A stretch of 16,029 nt of DNA from CAWVWD01 sp965662365 (GCA_965662365.1 CBFIHR010000090.1:1-16029); one strand, 5' to 3'; positions 7,137 through 14,442 are shown, numbered from the stretch's first letter. A program made the numbers and translations. Notes: generated by a model from the letters alone, not told the origin.

Positions 7137-7148
7137 TGACTTTCGTCA
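7137..7148. promoter_or_regulatory. candidate FNR-type operator upstream of the CBS gene
   Basis: TGAC-TTTC-GTCA is the reverse complement of the TGACGAAAGTCA core found at 4767-4778 and 5421-5432. On the minus strand it extends to TTGACGAAAGTCAC. Its centre (7142.5) lies about 41-42 bp upstream of the start inferred from the -7-like box at 7172-7179, the classic class II activator position. Motif and spacing are seen; binding by a CRP/FNR-family protein is inferred. Confidence 0.45.
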
Positions 7149-7171
7149 ATTCATTAACGATCAATTTGCAG

Positions 7172-7179
7172 GATCTTTG
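7172..7179 (+). promoter_or_regulatory. -7-like box for the CBS gene
   Basis: GATCTTTG matches TAnnTTTG except for the first base. It predicts a start near 7184, leaving a leader of about 70 nt. No TTTG lies at the -33 position; instead the inverted repeat 7137-7148 occupies about -36 to -47, as expected for an activator-dependent promoter. Confidence 0.35.
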
Positions 7180-7254
7180 TAATGTCTTAAGAAAGTATCG
7201 CCTTTACTAATTATATTTACAGTAAATTTATTATTCACCTAAATCATTACAATT

Positions 7255-7686
7255 ATGAATAATTTAACTCCAGTATCGACCATTATGAAGCCATTCAAGG
7301 ATATTATTACCGTGAGTCCAGATGATTCATTAGCCACGATTCAGGAAATTTTGAACGCCAATCGCTTTCATCACATTCCAGTCATTAATAAACATAAGTT
7401 GGTTGGAATTATTAGTAAGACAGATTTTCTTAGAGCCTGTTTAGAAATTTCGGCAGCCGGTAATATTATTGATGAAAAATCACTTTCAGAACAGAAAGTC
7501 AGTCAATATATGACTCAAAAAATGGTCAAAATCCAAGCAAATGAACGTGTTGATGTGGCGGCTTTACTTTTCAAAGAAAATCGTTTTCATTGTTTACCTA
7601 TCGTCAATGATGAAAATGAGTTAGAAGGAATTGTAACACCTTTCGATATTATAACGCATAGCTTTAAATTAACACAAGTATATTAA
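7255..7686 (+). CDS. stand-alone two-CBS-domain protein
   Basis: A small cytoplasmic protein of 143 residues consisting of a tandem CBS pair (Bateman module): CBS1 about 8-67, with HHIPVINKHKLVGIISKTDFL, and CBS2 about 83-140, with HCLPIVNDENELEGIVTPFDI. Such modules bind adenosyl ligands such as ATP, AMP or S-adenosylmethionine and usually regulate a partner. There is no attached catalytic or membrane domain, so the partner is unknown. The ATG follows an A/T-rich stretch with no Shine-Dalgarno sequence. The gene stands alone, divergent from the phosphatase and convergent with the coiled-coil gene, and ends at a strong hairpin. The FNR-like site upstream suggests control by oxygen or redox state, which is an inference; stand-alone CBS proteins do occur in Anr/FNR regulons elsewhere. 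Confidence 0.9.
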   Translation: MNNLTPVSTIMKPFKDIITVSPDDSLATIQEILNANRFHHIPVINKHKLVGIISKTDFLRACLEISAAGNIIDEKSLSEQKVSQYMTQKMVKIQANERVDVAALLFKENRFHCLPIVNDENELEGIVTPFDIITHSFKLTQVY

Positions 7687-7722
7687 ACCATACGATTTTC
7701 CAAACCTTGATTTATTATACAT

Positions 7723-7750
7723 AAAAGCAGGAACAGTTGTTCCTGCTTTT
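7723..7750. terminator. bidirectional terminator
   Basis: A 13-bp perfect inverted repeat (AAAAGCAGGAACA at 7723-7735 with 7738-7750) has a 2-base centre and is flanked by A on the left and T on the right. It can act as an intrinsic terminator on both strands and sits between the convergent CBS and coiled-coil genes. Confidence 0.85.
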
Positions 7751-7774
7751 TATATTTTAAGCCTTAGGTAGTTT

Positions 7775-8704
7775 TTATTTTCTGAATACGATTCGTTGGA
7801 CGACACCTTTGTTTAAAGCATATTTCCTTCCATTTTTAACGTAATACACTTGCAGGGCATAATTATCGCTTTCTTTATCCTGATAATTTGGATAGCGAAT
7901 AGTCTTCACTGGATTTCCTGTAAAACTAAATGTCACTCCAGGCGTATCTTTTCCAGCGTTGGCTTCACGAGGTGGAATTGGAATATTTTTATCGATATCT
8001 CTTAATGTGACCAAAAATATTTGATCCATCAAAATATCCCCTTTCGGATGAAACAACTCTAAATCAATTTCAGTTACTTTCCATCGTTTAGGGTTTCTGG
8101 CCGGATTACCATTGTCTTTCATTGGTCGAACGGCATTGAATCGAACAATTGTATTATTCGTGATTTCATATATTTGTTCTTGTAATTCCAATTTCTCTTT
8201 GGCGGCTTCTTTTCCTATTGTCGCATTTGCGATGCTATCTTTGAGATAATCGTTGCGTTCGTACAACTGTGCTATACCTTTATTAATTACGAGACGTTCA
8301 TCTTCTAAGCTTTCAATTAGAGCCTGATTTGAAGAACGCTCTTCTAACATACGACCGATTTCTTTAACCAGAGAATCTTCTCGCATCATCATTTCGTCCA
8401 TCTTTTTTTTGTTAGCTAATAGCTCTCGACCTTGCTTCCCTAAAATTGAATTTAACCGCCCAACCTCTTGCTGTAAAACCTCAATACTGTCCCGAAGGCG
8501 TTTATTTTGCACTTTCAAGATTCCAATTTCTTCATCTTTTTTCCTCAACATTTTTTTAGTTGCCTCACTTTCTATCTCTAAAGCCGCCTCATAAGTTTCA
8601 GCATTTTCGGTTACTTCCTTCATTCGATGCTGCGTATAAATAGTGAATACCGATAAAATAATAATGATTCCTATCAATATTCCAAATCTCGTTTTTGTGT
8701 TCAT
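7775..8704 (-). CDS. membrane-anchored coiled-coil protein of unknown function
   Basis: I do not recognise a named family. The 309 residues start with one transmembrane helix (about 7-24, FGILIGIIIILSVFTIYT). Next comes a long charged coiled coil (about 30-185) rich in E, K, R and L, with heptad-like stretches such as LKVQNKRLRDSIEVLQQEV. The C-terminal part (about 190-309) is globular and beta-rich, with PKRWKVTEIDLELFHPKGD and a basic end, VVQRIVFRK. The short N-terminal tail and single helix suggest the coil and C-terminal domain face the periplasm, but topology is inferred. Coils of this kind act as spacers or scaffolds in envelope or gliding assemblies; nothing adjacent confirms such a role. 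It has a well-formed promoter of its own and a shared terminator, so it is probably monocistronic. Confidence 0.8.
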   Translation of the reverse strand: MNTKTRFGILIGIIIILSVFTIYTQHRMKEVTENAETYEAALEIESEATKKMLRKKDEEIGILKVQNKRLRDSIEVLQQEVGRLNSILGKQGRELLANKKKMDEMMMREDSLVKEIGRMLEERSSNQALIESLEDERLVINKGIAQLYERNDYLKDSIANATIGKEAAKEKLELQEQIYEITNNTIVRFNAVRPMKDNGNPARNPKRWKVTEIDLELFHPKGDILMDQIFLVTLRDIDKNIPIPPREANAGKDTPGVTFSFTGNPVKTIRYPNYQDKESDNYALQVYYVKNGRKYALNKGVVQRIVFRK

Positions 8705-8762
8705 AAGTTACTTTTTTTATATAAAACCTTGTAGGTGCTATTTTTTGTTTGATATATACAGA

Positions 8763-8796
8763 CAAATTTATGACAAAAATCCATTCTTTTTTCAAA
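8763..8796 (-). promoter_or_regulatory. promoter of the coiled-coil gene
   Basis: On the minus strand TAAATTTG (8763-8770) is an exact -7 box, and TTTG (8793-8796) lies 22 nt upstream as the -33 element. Start is expected near 8758, leaving a leader of about 54 nt. Confidence 0.6.
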
Positions 8797-8830
8797 AACT
8801 ACTAAAAAAAGCATTGTAAACGTCAGAAAA

Positions 8831-9673
8831 TCAAGATTTTATTACTTTAATCCTATCACCTACTTGTATTTCTGCTCCAATTGATTGAACAATAACATTT
8901 TGACCGAATAGTATTTTATTGCCTTTTTTACGATAAGTTGCCAGAGTTTTGAGCGGTTCACTTCCTTTCATTCCATTATTTTGATTAATTGTTGTCATCA
9001 CACATCTTGCACAGGGCTTCACGCCCAAAAAAGATGCATTTCCTATCTGGAATTGAGTCCAATTATCTTCTTCATTCGGTTCGCCTCCCACAAAAACCAA
9101 ATTTGGTCTGAACCGATTCATTTCTATAGCTTTAGCTGCCCGATCCATAGGACAAGTTTCGGAGATCAATTTAGAATTTAATTTATTCAACGCCTCTTGT
9201 CCAAGTATTAGTATCGGATAACCGTCGGCAAAACTTGTTACTTCTCCCGCTGCTGCATATCGAATATCTATCTGTCGATAACTGCTATCCGGCATATACA
9301 CCAATCTACAATTCATACCTAAAATATCTGTAAACCAATGATTTATATCATTACTAATCGTAAAGGCCTCACACTCATCATCCCAAACCTGAACTTTCAA
9401 ATGCTCGAAAGGCTCAGCATTAAAAGGAATATGAATTGGTGTAAGTTTTTTAGTCTTATGACTGACCTCCAATCCATTTTCTTTTATCTCAACTCGTAAT
9501 AAAGCCATTTCTGTATGATTCCGTTGTGTTAAAAAAACACCACGCTCATCAACTAACATCCAACGTCTATCATGTTGTAAACCTCGACGCTCAATCTTTG
9601 CAGTGTTGATACTAATTCCACCTAAGGACTTAATGGGATAGATCCATATTTCTGAAAGTTTTAAATTATTCAT
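8831..9673 (-). CDS. MOSC-domain molybdenum cofactor protein (mARC/YcbX-like)
   Basis: A 280-residue protein with an N-terminal MOSC_N beta-barrel domain (about 3-120, IYPIKSLGGI and LQHDRRWMLVDERGVFLTQR) followed by a MOSC domain (about 130-278). Cys221 in VKPCARCVMTT is in the motif that supplies the molybdenum ligand in mARC and YcbX, which reduce N-hydroxylated compounds with the molybdenum cofactor. E. coli YcbX has an extra C-terminal ferredoxin domain; that domain is absent here, so a separate electron donor would be needed. No signal peptide is seen, so it is probably cytoplasmic. It is divergent from the protease gene with only 77 bp between them, and I see no clear -7 box for either. 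The substrate is unknown. Confidence 0.9.
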   Translation of the reverse strand: MNNLKLSEIWIYPIKSLGGISINTAKIERRGLQHDRRWMLVDERGVFLTQRNHTEMALLRVEIKENGLEVSHKTKKLTPIHIPFNAEPFEHLKVQVWDDECEAFTISNDINHWFTDILGMNCRLVYMPDSSYRQIDIRYAAAGEVTSFADGYPILILGQEALNKLNSKLISETCPMDRAAKAIEMNRFRPNLVFVGGEPNEEDNWTQFQIGNASFLGVKPCARCVMTTINQNNGMKGSEPLKTLATYRKKGNKILFGQNVIVQSIGAEIQVGDRIKVIKS

Positions 9674-9750
9674 ATTTTACAATTCTGTTTTATAATTTTA
9701 ACCCTAAAAGCTATGACAAATAAATATTACAACAAACTCAAAATAACTAA

Positions 9751-10377
9751 ATGATGATTCGTTTAAGTACCTTTTTTGTGCTGTCCATCGTATGCCTTAG
9801 TTGCGAAAATAACAATATTCTTGATTTCACACTCCAGCCAACACAAGTTGCTATTCAACCTTTCGGACAATTTCCAAAGGATATTTTAAAAGAAGTGCAA
9901 GCAGGAATCGACAGCATGTACGATATTGAATCTACTATTTTACAGCCGATTGATTTGCCTAAACAGGCTTATTATGCTCCACGAAATCGTTATCGAGCAG
10001 ATTCGCTCATTCGATATTTGAAACGAATAAAACCGAGAAGATATGATAAGATTTTAGGCGTAACAACTGCTGATATTTCTACGACAAAAGGTGATTATCA
10101 AGACTTCGGAATTATGGGCTTAGGTTTTCGTCCTGGCAAAAGTTGTGTTGGTTCTATCTATCGAGTACAACGAGGGGCTATCAATCGAAAACACTTAATT
10201 AATCGATTTCGGAAGGTGACAATTCACGAATTAGGACATAACTTTGGACTCAAGCACTGTACTTATGACTCTAAATGCCTAATGCAATCCGCAAAAGGAA
10301 AAACGACAACTATTGATAAAGCAGATGAAATTTTATGTACAAACTGTCGCAGACAGATTCAGCACGTTTTAAGATAA
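9751..10377 (+). CDS. archaemetzincin-like zinc metalloprotease, probable lipoprotein
   Basis: A metzincin-clan protease of 208 residues. The active site HELGHNFGLKH starts at His159 (zinc ligands His159, His163 and His169, catalytic Glu160). It is followed by Cys170, Cys176, Met178 (Met-turn) and the CTNC pair Cys196 and Cys199, the structural-zinc cysteines that define archaemetzincins. The 17-residue gap from the Met to the CxxC matches the family pattern, but the gap between the first two Cys is five residues where the pattern I know has four. The N terminus has a hydrophobic segment ending in CLSC, a plausible though imperfect lipobox at Cys18, suggesting membrane anchoring; most archaemetzincins are annotated as soluble. 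Two adjacent ATG codons begin the frame. The substrate is unknown. A symmetric hairpin ends the transcription unit. Confidence 0.85.
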   Translation: MMIRLSTFFVLSIVCLSCENNNILDFTLQPTQVAIQPFGQFPKDILKEVQAGIDSMYDIESTILQPIDLPKQAYYAPRNRYRADSLIRYLKRIKPRRYDKILGVTTADISTTKGDYQDFGIMGLGFRPGKSCVGSIYRVQRGAINRKHLINRFRKVTIHELGHNFGLKHCTYDSKCLMQSAKGKTTTIDKADEILCTNCRRQIQHVLR

Positions 10378-10431
10378 ATAAAAATATAAGACCTGAATAA
10401 TATGATTTTGTCAAGTTTTAAGCTATAATCA

Positions 10432-10450
10432 AGCCAAACCGTGTTTGGCT
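10432..10450. repeat. 8-bp stem-loop downstream of the protease gene
   Basis: AGCCAAAC (10432-10439) and GTTTGGCT (10443-10450) flank a 3-base loop. There is no T-run on either side, so it is not a standard terminator; it may stabilise the 3' end of the protease mRNA. The rest of the 10378-10507 spacer shows nothing else. Confidence 0.5.
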
Positions 10451-10507
10451 GAGACGGAGTTTAAGATCCAGTTTATCTGCTGAAATACCTCGACAGTACT
10501 AAAACAT

Positions 10508-10539
10508 AAAAAGGCTACTCAAATTTGAGTAGCCTTTTT
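10508..10539. terminator. bidirectional terminator
   Basis: A perfect 32-bp palindrome: AAAAAGGCTACTCAAA (10508-10523) pairs with 10524-10539. It folds into a stem of about 14 bp with a 4-base loop, with A on one flank and T on the other. It closes both the protease gene (+) and the exbB-exbD operon (-). Confidence 0.9.
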
Positions 10540-10564
10540 ATCAATGTTTGATATTTCCTAATAT

Positions 10565-11038
10565 CTACAAATCACCTTGTCTCAAACGAGCCGAGTAATT
10601 GATTTTTAATTGATTCGATTTACGGAGTTTCGTTTTTACATCTGACACGATACCCATTGTTGCCTCTCTATCGACACGCAATGAAGTTGTCAAGAAATCA
10701 CGCTCCTCTTCTCGAACTTTTAACTTTTCCTGTTCTAAAAACAAAGGAATATCTTCAATTATCGCGAACTGATCGTTCAACTGCATACGAGGTGCAGTTC
10801 CGTATTGTGCCTGATATTGAGCCGTAGGCTTACCAATATAAATATGATGCACAAGTGATTTACGCTCTAATTTTTCTAACTCTGTAGCGTTAGGAACAGA
10901 AACCTGCACTTTTAGTGTAGATTCTTTCATAACCGTTACTACCATGAAGAAGAATAAAAGCATGAAGATAATATCAGGAAGTGACGCCGTTGAAATTTCG
11001 GGTGTTGAAGCACCACGTTTTTTTGAAAATTTAGACAT
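10565..11038 (-). CDS. exbD: ExbD/TolR family protein, second copy
   Basis: A 157-residue inner-membrane protein with one N-terminal transmembrane helix (about 22-40, SLPDIIFMLLFFFMVVTVM) and a periplasmic domain of about 115 residues. Asp23 in the LPDIIF motif is in the position of the proton-conducting Asp of ExbD/TolR. It is the last gene of a four-gene operon, 27 bp after the other exbD and followed by a strong hairpin. Paired exbD genes are common in Bacteroidota, where both copies may join one ExbB complex. ExbD and TolR cannot be told apart from sequence alone. Confidence 0.92.
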   Translation of the reverse strand: MSKFSKKRGASTPEISTASLPDIIFMLLFFFMVVTVMKESTLKVQVSVPNATELEKLERKSLVHHIYIGKPTAQYQAQYGTAPRMQLNDQFAIIEDIPLFLEQEKLKVREEERDFLTTSLRVDREATMGIVSDVKTKLRKSNQLKINYSARLRQGDL

Positions 11039-11065
11039 AACTTTTCTTTTTAATTGTCTTCAAAA

Positions 11066-11611
11066 TTATTTATTCTCGTTATCAGTCGGTTCTGCTTCAG
11101 AGATTACAAATGGTATATCTGCACGGATTGCTTTTTTCGCCTCAAAATCTAAATCGGAATATGATTTCCCATATTGCTTTTGAGCTTCCTCATCCCAGAT
11201 TTCATTATAAGCCGCTTTCAACTCGTTATATACCGTAAGATATGTTTCGTATTCCGTACCACGGTCATTTTTTAGAGAGATAATCGCATTTTGAGGACTT
11301 TCTGATAAATCCTCAAGTCCTTGAGGATTCATTATGAACTCCTTAGTTTTATCTCTCAAATCAGCCTTCTCCATTGGCTCGCCCCGCACTAATAATTCGT
11401 TATTGAAATTTACTAATACAGAAAATACATTACGAGTTTTTAATTTTAATGGATCCGGCTTTTCATCAGACCATGGTGGAAGCTTTACTTGAATCCCTTT
11501 ATCAGTGTCAATAGTCGTTGTTACTAAGAAGAAAATAAGTAACAAAAAGGCTATATCTGCCATCGAACTTGCATTAACAGTAGGTGACTCACGTCTTGGT
11601 TTCTTAGCCAT
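11066..11611 (-). CDS. exbD: ExbD/TolR family protein, first copy
   Basis: A 181-residue inner-membrane protein. The basic N terminus (MAKKPRRESP) is cytoplasmic and is followed by a transmembrane helix (about 17-36) within NASSMADIAFLLLIFFLVTTTID; Asp19 matches the conserved proton-pathway Asp. The periplasmic part is longer than in the second copy and contains a charged, Tyr-rich stretch (about 118-155) and an acidic C-terminal tail. It starts only 7 bp after the preceding membrane-protein gene, so the genes are translationally close. It would work with ExbB as a stator coupling the proton gradient to outer-membrane transport or motility machinery. Confidence 0.92.
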   Translation of the reverse strand: MAKKPRRESPTVNASSMADIAFLLLIFFLVTTTIDTDKGIQVKLPPWSDEKPDPLKLKTRNVFSVLVNFNNELLVRGEPMEKADLRDKTKEFIMNPQGLEDLSESPQNAIISLKNDRGTEYETYLTVYNELKAAYNEIWDEEAQKQYGKSYSDLDFEAKKAIRADIPFVISEAEPTDNENK

Positions 11612-11618
11612 GTTCTGA

Positions 11619-12134
11619 TTATTTGAATAAATTACGAATTTCTGATACTACTAATGATCCTACAGCAACTAAAATCACAATCAATGTAAGATTGATACCA
11701 CCACTGATTAGACCTCTTTGCCCTTCTGATACTCCGAAAGACTCCGCTGCGGCCAATACTGGTCTGCCATCAACACCTGGAGCAATTGCTTTTCCGATAA
11801 AGAAAAATACAACTAACCCGACAATAATTGCGATTGTTCTAATCGCATTCATTGGATTATCGATAAGTGTTGTGATGAACTGATACAACCCAAACCCAAT
11901 AGCTGCTATCGCACTAAGTACCATTAGGATGTAGGTGACGTATAATCCAAAGTCAAATTGCGTCAATTTACTTGAAAAGTCGGCAACTTCACCTGGTGTT
12001 TTATTTTGGAAAGACTCCGGTCCCAACCCTTCGGTCATCGGATGAGTCATAACAAGGATGACAAAGATTAAAGATAAAACCACCCCTGCTACGAACGCTA
12101 CAGTCTGCCCGTTTTTGGTTAAAAAGCTATACAT
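11619..12134 (-). CDS. four-helix membrane protein of the exb operon
   Basis: I do not recognise a named family, but a small membrane protein at this place between exbB and exbD is common in Bacteroidota. The 171 residues contain about four transmembrane segments: 10-31 (TVAFVAGVVLSLIFVILVM), 62-87, 98-119 and 146-168. A loop between helices 1 and 2 (about 32-58) is probably exposed to one side, and a basic end, SEIRNLFK, lies at the other. There are no catalytic motifs. Position and spacing (20 bp after exbB, 7 bp before exbD) indicate a subunit or assembly factor of the energising complex, which is an inference from context. Confidence 0.8.
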   Translation of the reverse strand: MYSFLTKNGQTVAFVAGVVLSLIFVILVMTHPMTEGLGPESFQNKTPGEVADFSSKLTQFDFGLYVTYILMVLSAIAAIGFGLYQFITTLIDNPMNAIRTIAIIVGLVVFFFIGKAIAPGVDGRPVLAAAESFGVSEGQRGLISGGINLTLIVILVAVGSLVVSEIRNLFK

Positions 12135-12154
12135 AATATGCTTATTTAGTTTTA

Positions 12155-13009
12155 TTATTTAACAATCTCTTTGTCTACTAAAATATCTACTAATGAAATA
12201 GAAGCATCTTCCATTCTATTAACGATACCATCGATTTTAGATACGATATAGTTGTAAAAAATTTGAAGGATAATCGCAACAATCAAACCGAATACAGTAG
12301 TTAACAAGGCTACCTTGATACCACCCGCAACAATTTGAGGAGAAATATCACCCACTTCTGCAATCTTATCGAATGCTGAAATCATACCGATTACAGTACC
12401 CATGAAACCTAACATCGGAGCAATAGAGATGAATAATGAAATCCATACCAAACCACGCTCTAAAAGTCCCATTTGAACTGCACCGTAAGAAACGATTGCT
12501 TTCTCAACTGCTTCTGCACCTTCACCTGAACGCTTCAAGCCTTCGTGTAAGATACTTGCTGTTGGACCTTGAGTTGATTTACATACTTCCATAGCAGCAT
12601 CTACACCACCATTATCTAAAGCATCCTCAATCTTAGCCAATAATTTGTCCGTATTAACAGAAGCAATGTTCAAAGTGATGACACGCTCAATACAGAATGC
12701 TAAACCTAAAATCAAACAAATCAATACTAATGACATGAATTCCCAACTACCTTCAATAAAGTAACGCTTCAATAGTTGGTGTCCAAAATCAGAACCCGCT
12801 TCTGCTGCTGGTTCTTCCGCTACTGGCTCTGCTGCTACCGGCTCTTGTTGTGCCTCTTGCTCTGGAGCCGCTTGTTGTGCTGTCTGCTGTTCTGTTTGCT
12901 GTTCTGTTTGTTGTTCAGCTTGTCCTTGTTCTGACTCTTGTGCGAAAGCGTTGTTGCTCGCAAAAACAGCCAAACCTAAAACGAAAACGAGTACTAATAG
13001 TTTTCTCAT
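12155..13009 (-). CDS. exbB: ExbB/TolQ/MotA family proton channel subunit
   Basis: A 284-residue inner-membrane protein that forms the proton channel with ExbD. It begins with a cleavable-looking signal (MRKLLVLVFVLGLAVFASNNAFA, about 1-23). A low-complexity segment rich in Q, E, A and P (about 24-72, with repeated EQQT units) follows and is presumably periplasmic. The MotA/TolQ/ExbB core has three transmembrane regions: about 86-108, 182-212 (SIAPMLGFMGTVIGMISAF, the family signature) and 228-255. E. coli ExbB lacks the Gln/Glu/Ala-rich insert. First gene of the exb operon; tRNA-Ser(GGA) lies 123 bp upstream on the same strand, and no exact TAnnTTTG box is visible between them. No tonB gene is present in the window. 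Confidence 0.94.
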   Translation of the reverse strand: MRKLLVLVFVLGLAVFASNNAFAQESEQGQAEQQTEQQTEQQTAQQAAPEQEAQQEPVAAEPVAEEPAAEAGSDFGHQLLKRYFIEGSWEFMSLVLICLILGLAFCIERVITLNIASVNTDKLLAKIEDALDNGGVDAAMEVCKSTQGPTASILHEGLKRSGEGAEAVEKAIVSYGAVQMGLLERGLVWISLFISIAPMLGFMGTVIGMISAFDKIAEVGDISPQIVAGGIKVALLTTVFGLIVAIILQIFYNYIVSKIDGIVNRMEDASISLVDILVDKEIVK

Positions 13010-13056
13010 AACGATAGGATTTTCGAGTTGTATTACGTTTAAAAAATTTACAAATA

Positions 13057-13077
13057 AGATTTTATAAAATAAAATCT
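13057..13077. promoter_or_regulatory. 9-bp inverted repeat upstream of exbB
   Basis: AGATTTTAT (13057-13065) and ATAAAATCT (13069-13077) flank three A. It lies between tRNA-Ser(GGA) and exbB, 48 bp before the exbB start. On the minus strand a T-rich stretch follows, so it could be a weak terminator for the tRNA. It could equally be an operator or leader hairpin for exbB. Confidence 0.4.
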
Positions 13078-13132
13078 GGTTATAATTGTTAGTAGTTAAA
13101 TACTCTTTAGTAACTATTGATATCTAACTCTG

Positions 13133-13220
13133 CGGAGAGAATGGGATTCGAACCCATGAAACCCTTTTGGAGTTTACACACTTTCCAGGCGTGCGCCTTC
13201 GACCACTCGGCCACCTCTCC
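13133..13220 (-). tRNA. tRNA-Ser(GGA)
   Basis: On the minus strand an 88-nt class II tRNA folds fully: acceptor GGAGAGG with TCTCTCC (one G-T), D-arm GCCGAGTGGTCGAAGGC, and anticodon arm CACGC-CTGGAAA-GTGTG with anticodon GGA. It also has a long variable arm and a T-arm ATGGG-TTCGAAT-CCCAT. The discriminator base is G, typical of serine. CCA is not encoded. It reads UCC and UCU codons. Confidence 0.96.
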
Positions 13221-13387
13221 AATTCCTTGAACATTCTGCATTTACCTCTGAACGCTCCCCACAAAGTGGTGAAAGTATTGATATTAAACAAATAATGATA
13301 TTGAATTATATGCAACGGTCACAAAAATTGCAAATAAAAGTTATAATTCAAAATTTTTTCATACCATGTTCTTAAAAAGTTGCAATC

Positions 13388-14155
13388 TTACACTCTAAAG
13401 ACAGTTAAAGCATTCTCTGTAGTTGTTTTGGCAACCTCCTCTATACTCAATTCCTTTACCGTTGCTAATTTGGCAGCGACATATTTAATGTAACTGCTTT
13501 CATTTCGCTTTCCTCGCTTCGGTGTAGGCGACAAGTATGGTGCATCGGTTTCTAACACTAAGTAATCCATCGGAATATCTTTTACCACCTTATCTAAACC
13601 CGACTTTTTAAATGTCAATACTCCGCCTAAGCCCATATAAAACTCCAGATCCATGATCTGTTGAGCATGCTCGGTTGTACCCGAAAAACAATGAAAAATC
13701 CCAGTTAATCTTTCATCTTTTTCCGCTTTAATAATTTCGATAATCTCGTCTAAAGATTCTCTTGCATGAATCACAATCGGAATATTCAACTCTTTAGCCC
13801 AACTGATTTGGCGACGAAATGCTTTTTTTTGAATATCAAAGGTACTTTTGTCCCAATACAAATCAATTCCGATTTCCCCTACTGCCTTATAAGAACGTTC
13901 GCCAAGCCATTTTTCGACAATTTTTAACTCTTCTTCATAATTTTCTTTTACCGAACAAGGATGTAATCCCATCAAAGCGTAAACTTTATCCGGATAAGCC
14001 GCTTCTAAAGCGAACATTCCTTCGATAGATTCACTATCTACATTCGGTAAAAAAATCTTATCTACGCCTTCCTCAAATGCTCTATTCATTACCTCTACTC
14101 TATCCGCTTCAAATTTTTCAGCATATAAGTGTGCATGCGTATCTATTAATGTCAT
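13388..14155 (-). CDS. tatD: TatD family metal-dependent hydrolase
   Basis: A 255-residue amidohydrolase-fold protein of the TatD family; known members are metal-dependent 3'-5' DNases linked to DNA fragment processing and repair. All expected metal ligands are visible: His7 and His9 in DTHAHL, Glu94 in GEIGIDLYW, His130 in IHARES, His155 in FHCFSG and Asp204 in ETDAPYLSP. No signal peptide is present, so it is cytoplasmic. Length and motif spacing are normal for the family. It has its own promoter just upstream and is followed on the same strand by tRNA-Ser(GGA). The name reflects family membership; the exact substrate cannot be read from sequence. Confidence 0.94.
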   Translation of the reverse strand: MTLIDTHAHLYAEKFEADRVEVMNRAFEEGVDKIFLPNVDSESIEGMFALEAAYPDKVYALMGLHPCSVKENYEEELKIVEKWLGERSYKAVGEIGIDLYWDKSTFDIQKKAFRRQISWAKELNIPIVIHARESLDEIIEIIKAEKDERLTGIFHCFSGTTEHAQQIMDLEFYMGLGGVLTFKKSGLDKVVKDIPMDYLVLETDAPYLSPTPKRGKRNESSYIKYVAAKLATVKELSIEEVAKTTTENALTVFRV

Positions 14156-14193
14156 TTTTATGAATTTCTAATTTCAATTGTGTAAAAACGACA

Positions 14194-14227
14194 CAAAGAT
14201 AAATTATACTTTTGGTAAATACTCAAA
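14194..14227 (-). promoter_or_regulatory. tatD promoter
   Basis: On the minus strand TATCTTTG (14194-14201) is an exact -7 box and TTTG (14224-14227) lies 22 nt upstream as the -33 element. The start is expected near 14189, with a leader of about 34 nt. The rest of the spacer to 14412 shows no gene. Confidence 0.6.
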
Positions 14228-14412
14228 AAAGTGAAGTGATAATATTCAGCAATTTCAATGATTCTCTTGACCTCAAAGCATTTACTACTATAACGCAAAC
14301 TTATACAAAAACGTAACGCTATTTCATACAGAATTTATGAATGATAAGATTTAATATGTGAATGAGGACTTTTGGTAAATAAAAGAATCGAAATTTGAGA
14401 TGCCATCAAATA

Positions 14413-14442
14413 AAAAAGCATTCCCTCCTGAGAATGCTTTTT
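14413..14442 (-). terminator. tRNA-cluster stem-loop 1
   Basis: AAAAAGCATTC (14413-14423) and GAATGCTTTTT (14432-14442) form an 11-bp stem with an 8-nt loop. It lies directly downstream of the tRNA pseudogene on the minus strand and is the last element of the cluster, so it is likely to be the true terminator. The same stem recurs at 14536-14565 and 14667-14696. Confidence 0.75.

Larger units (their letters stand above)
6884..7254. other. divergent spacer between phosphatase and CBS genes
   Basis: No gene is visible. The left half is plain AT-rich sequence with a small CCTTA/TAAGG inverted repeat (7097-7101 with 7117-7121). The right half carries the FNR-like site and promoter-like box described separately. 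Confidence 0.5.

Noticed and set aside
12859..12937. CTGTT/TGCTG-rich DNA repeats in exbB as a CRISPR-like or regulatory array
   Set aside because: The repetition is in frame and simply encodes the EQQT low-complexity segment of ExbB.
13124..13315. Minus-strand frame of 63 codons across tRNA-Ser(GGA)
   Set aside because: It is a translation of the tRNA gene itself (the familiar RWPSGRRR-type spurious peptide).
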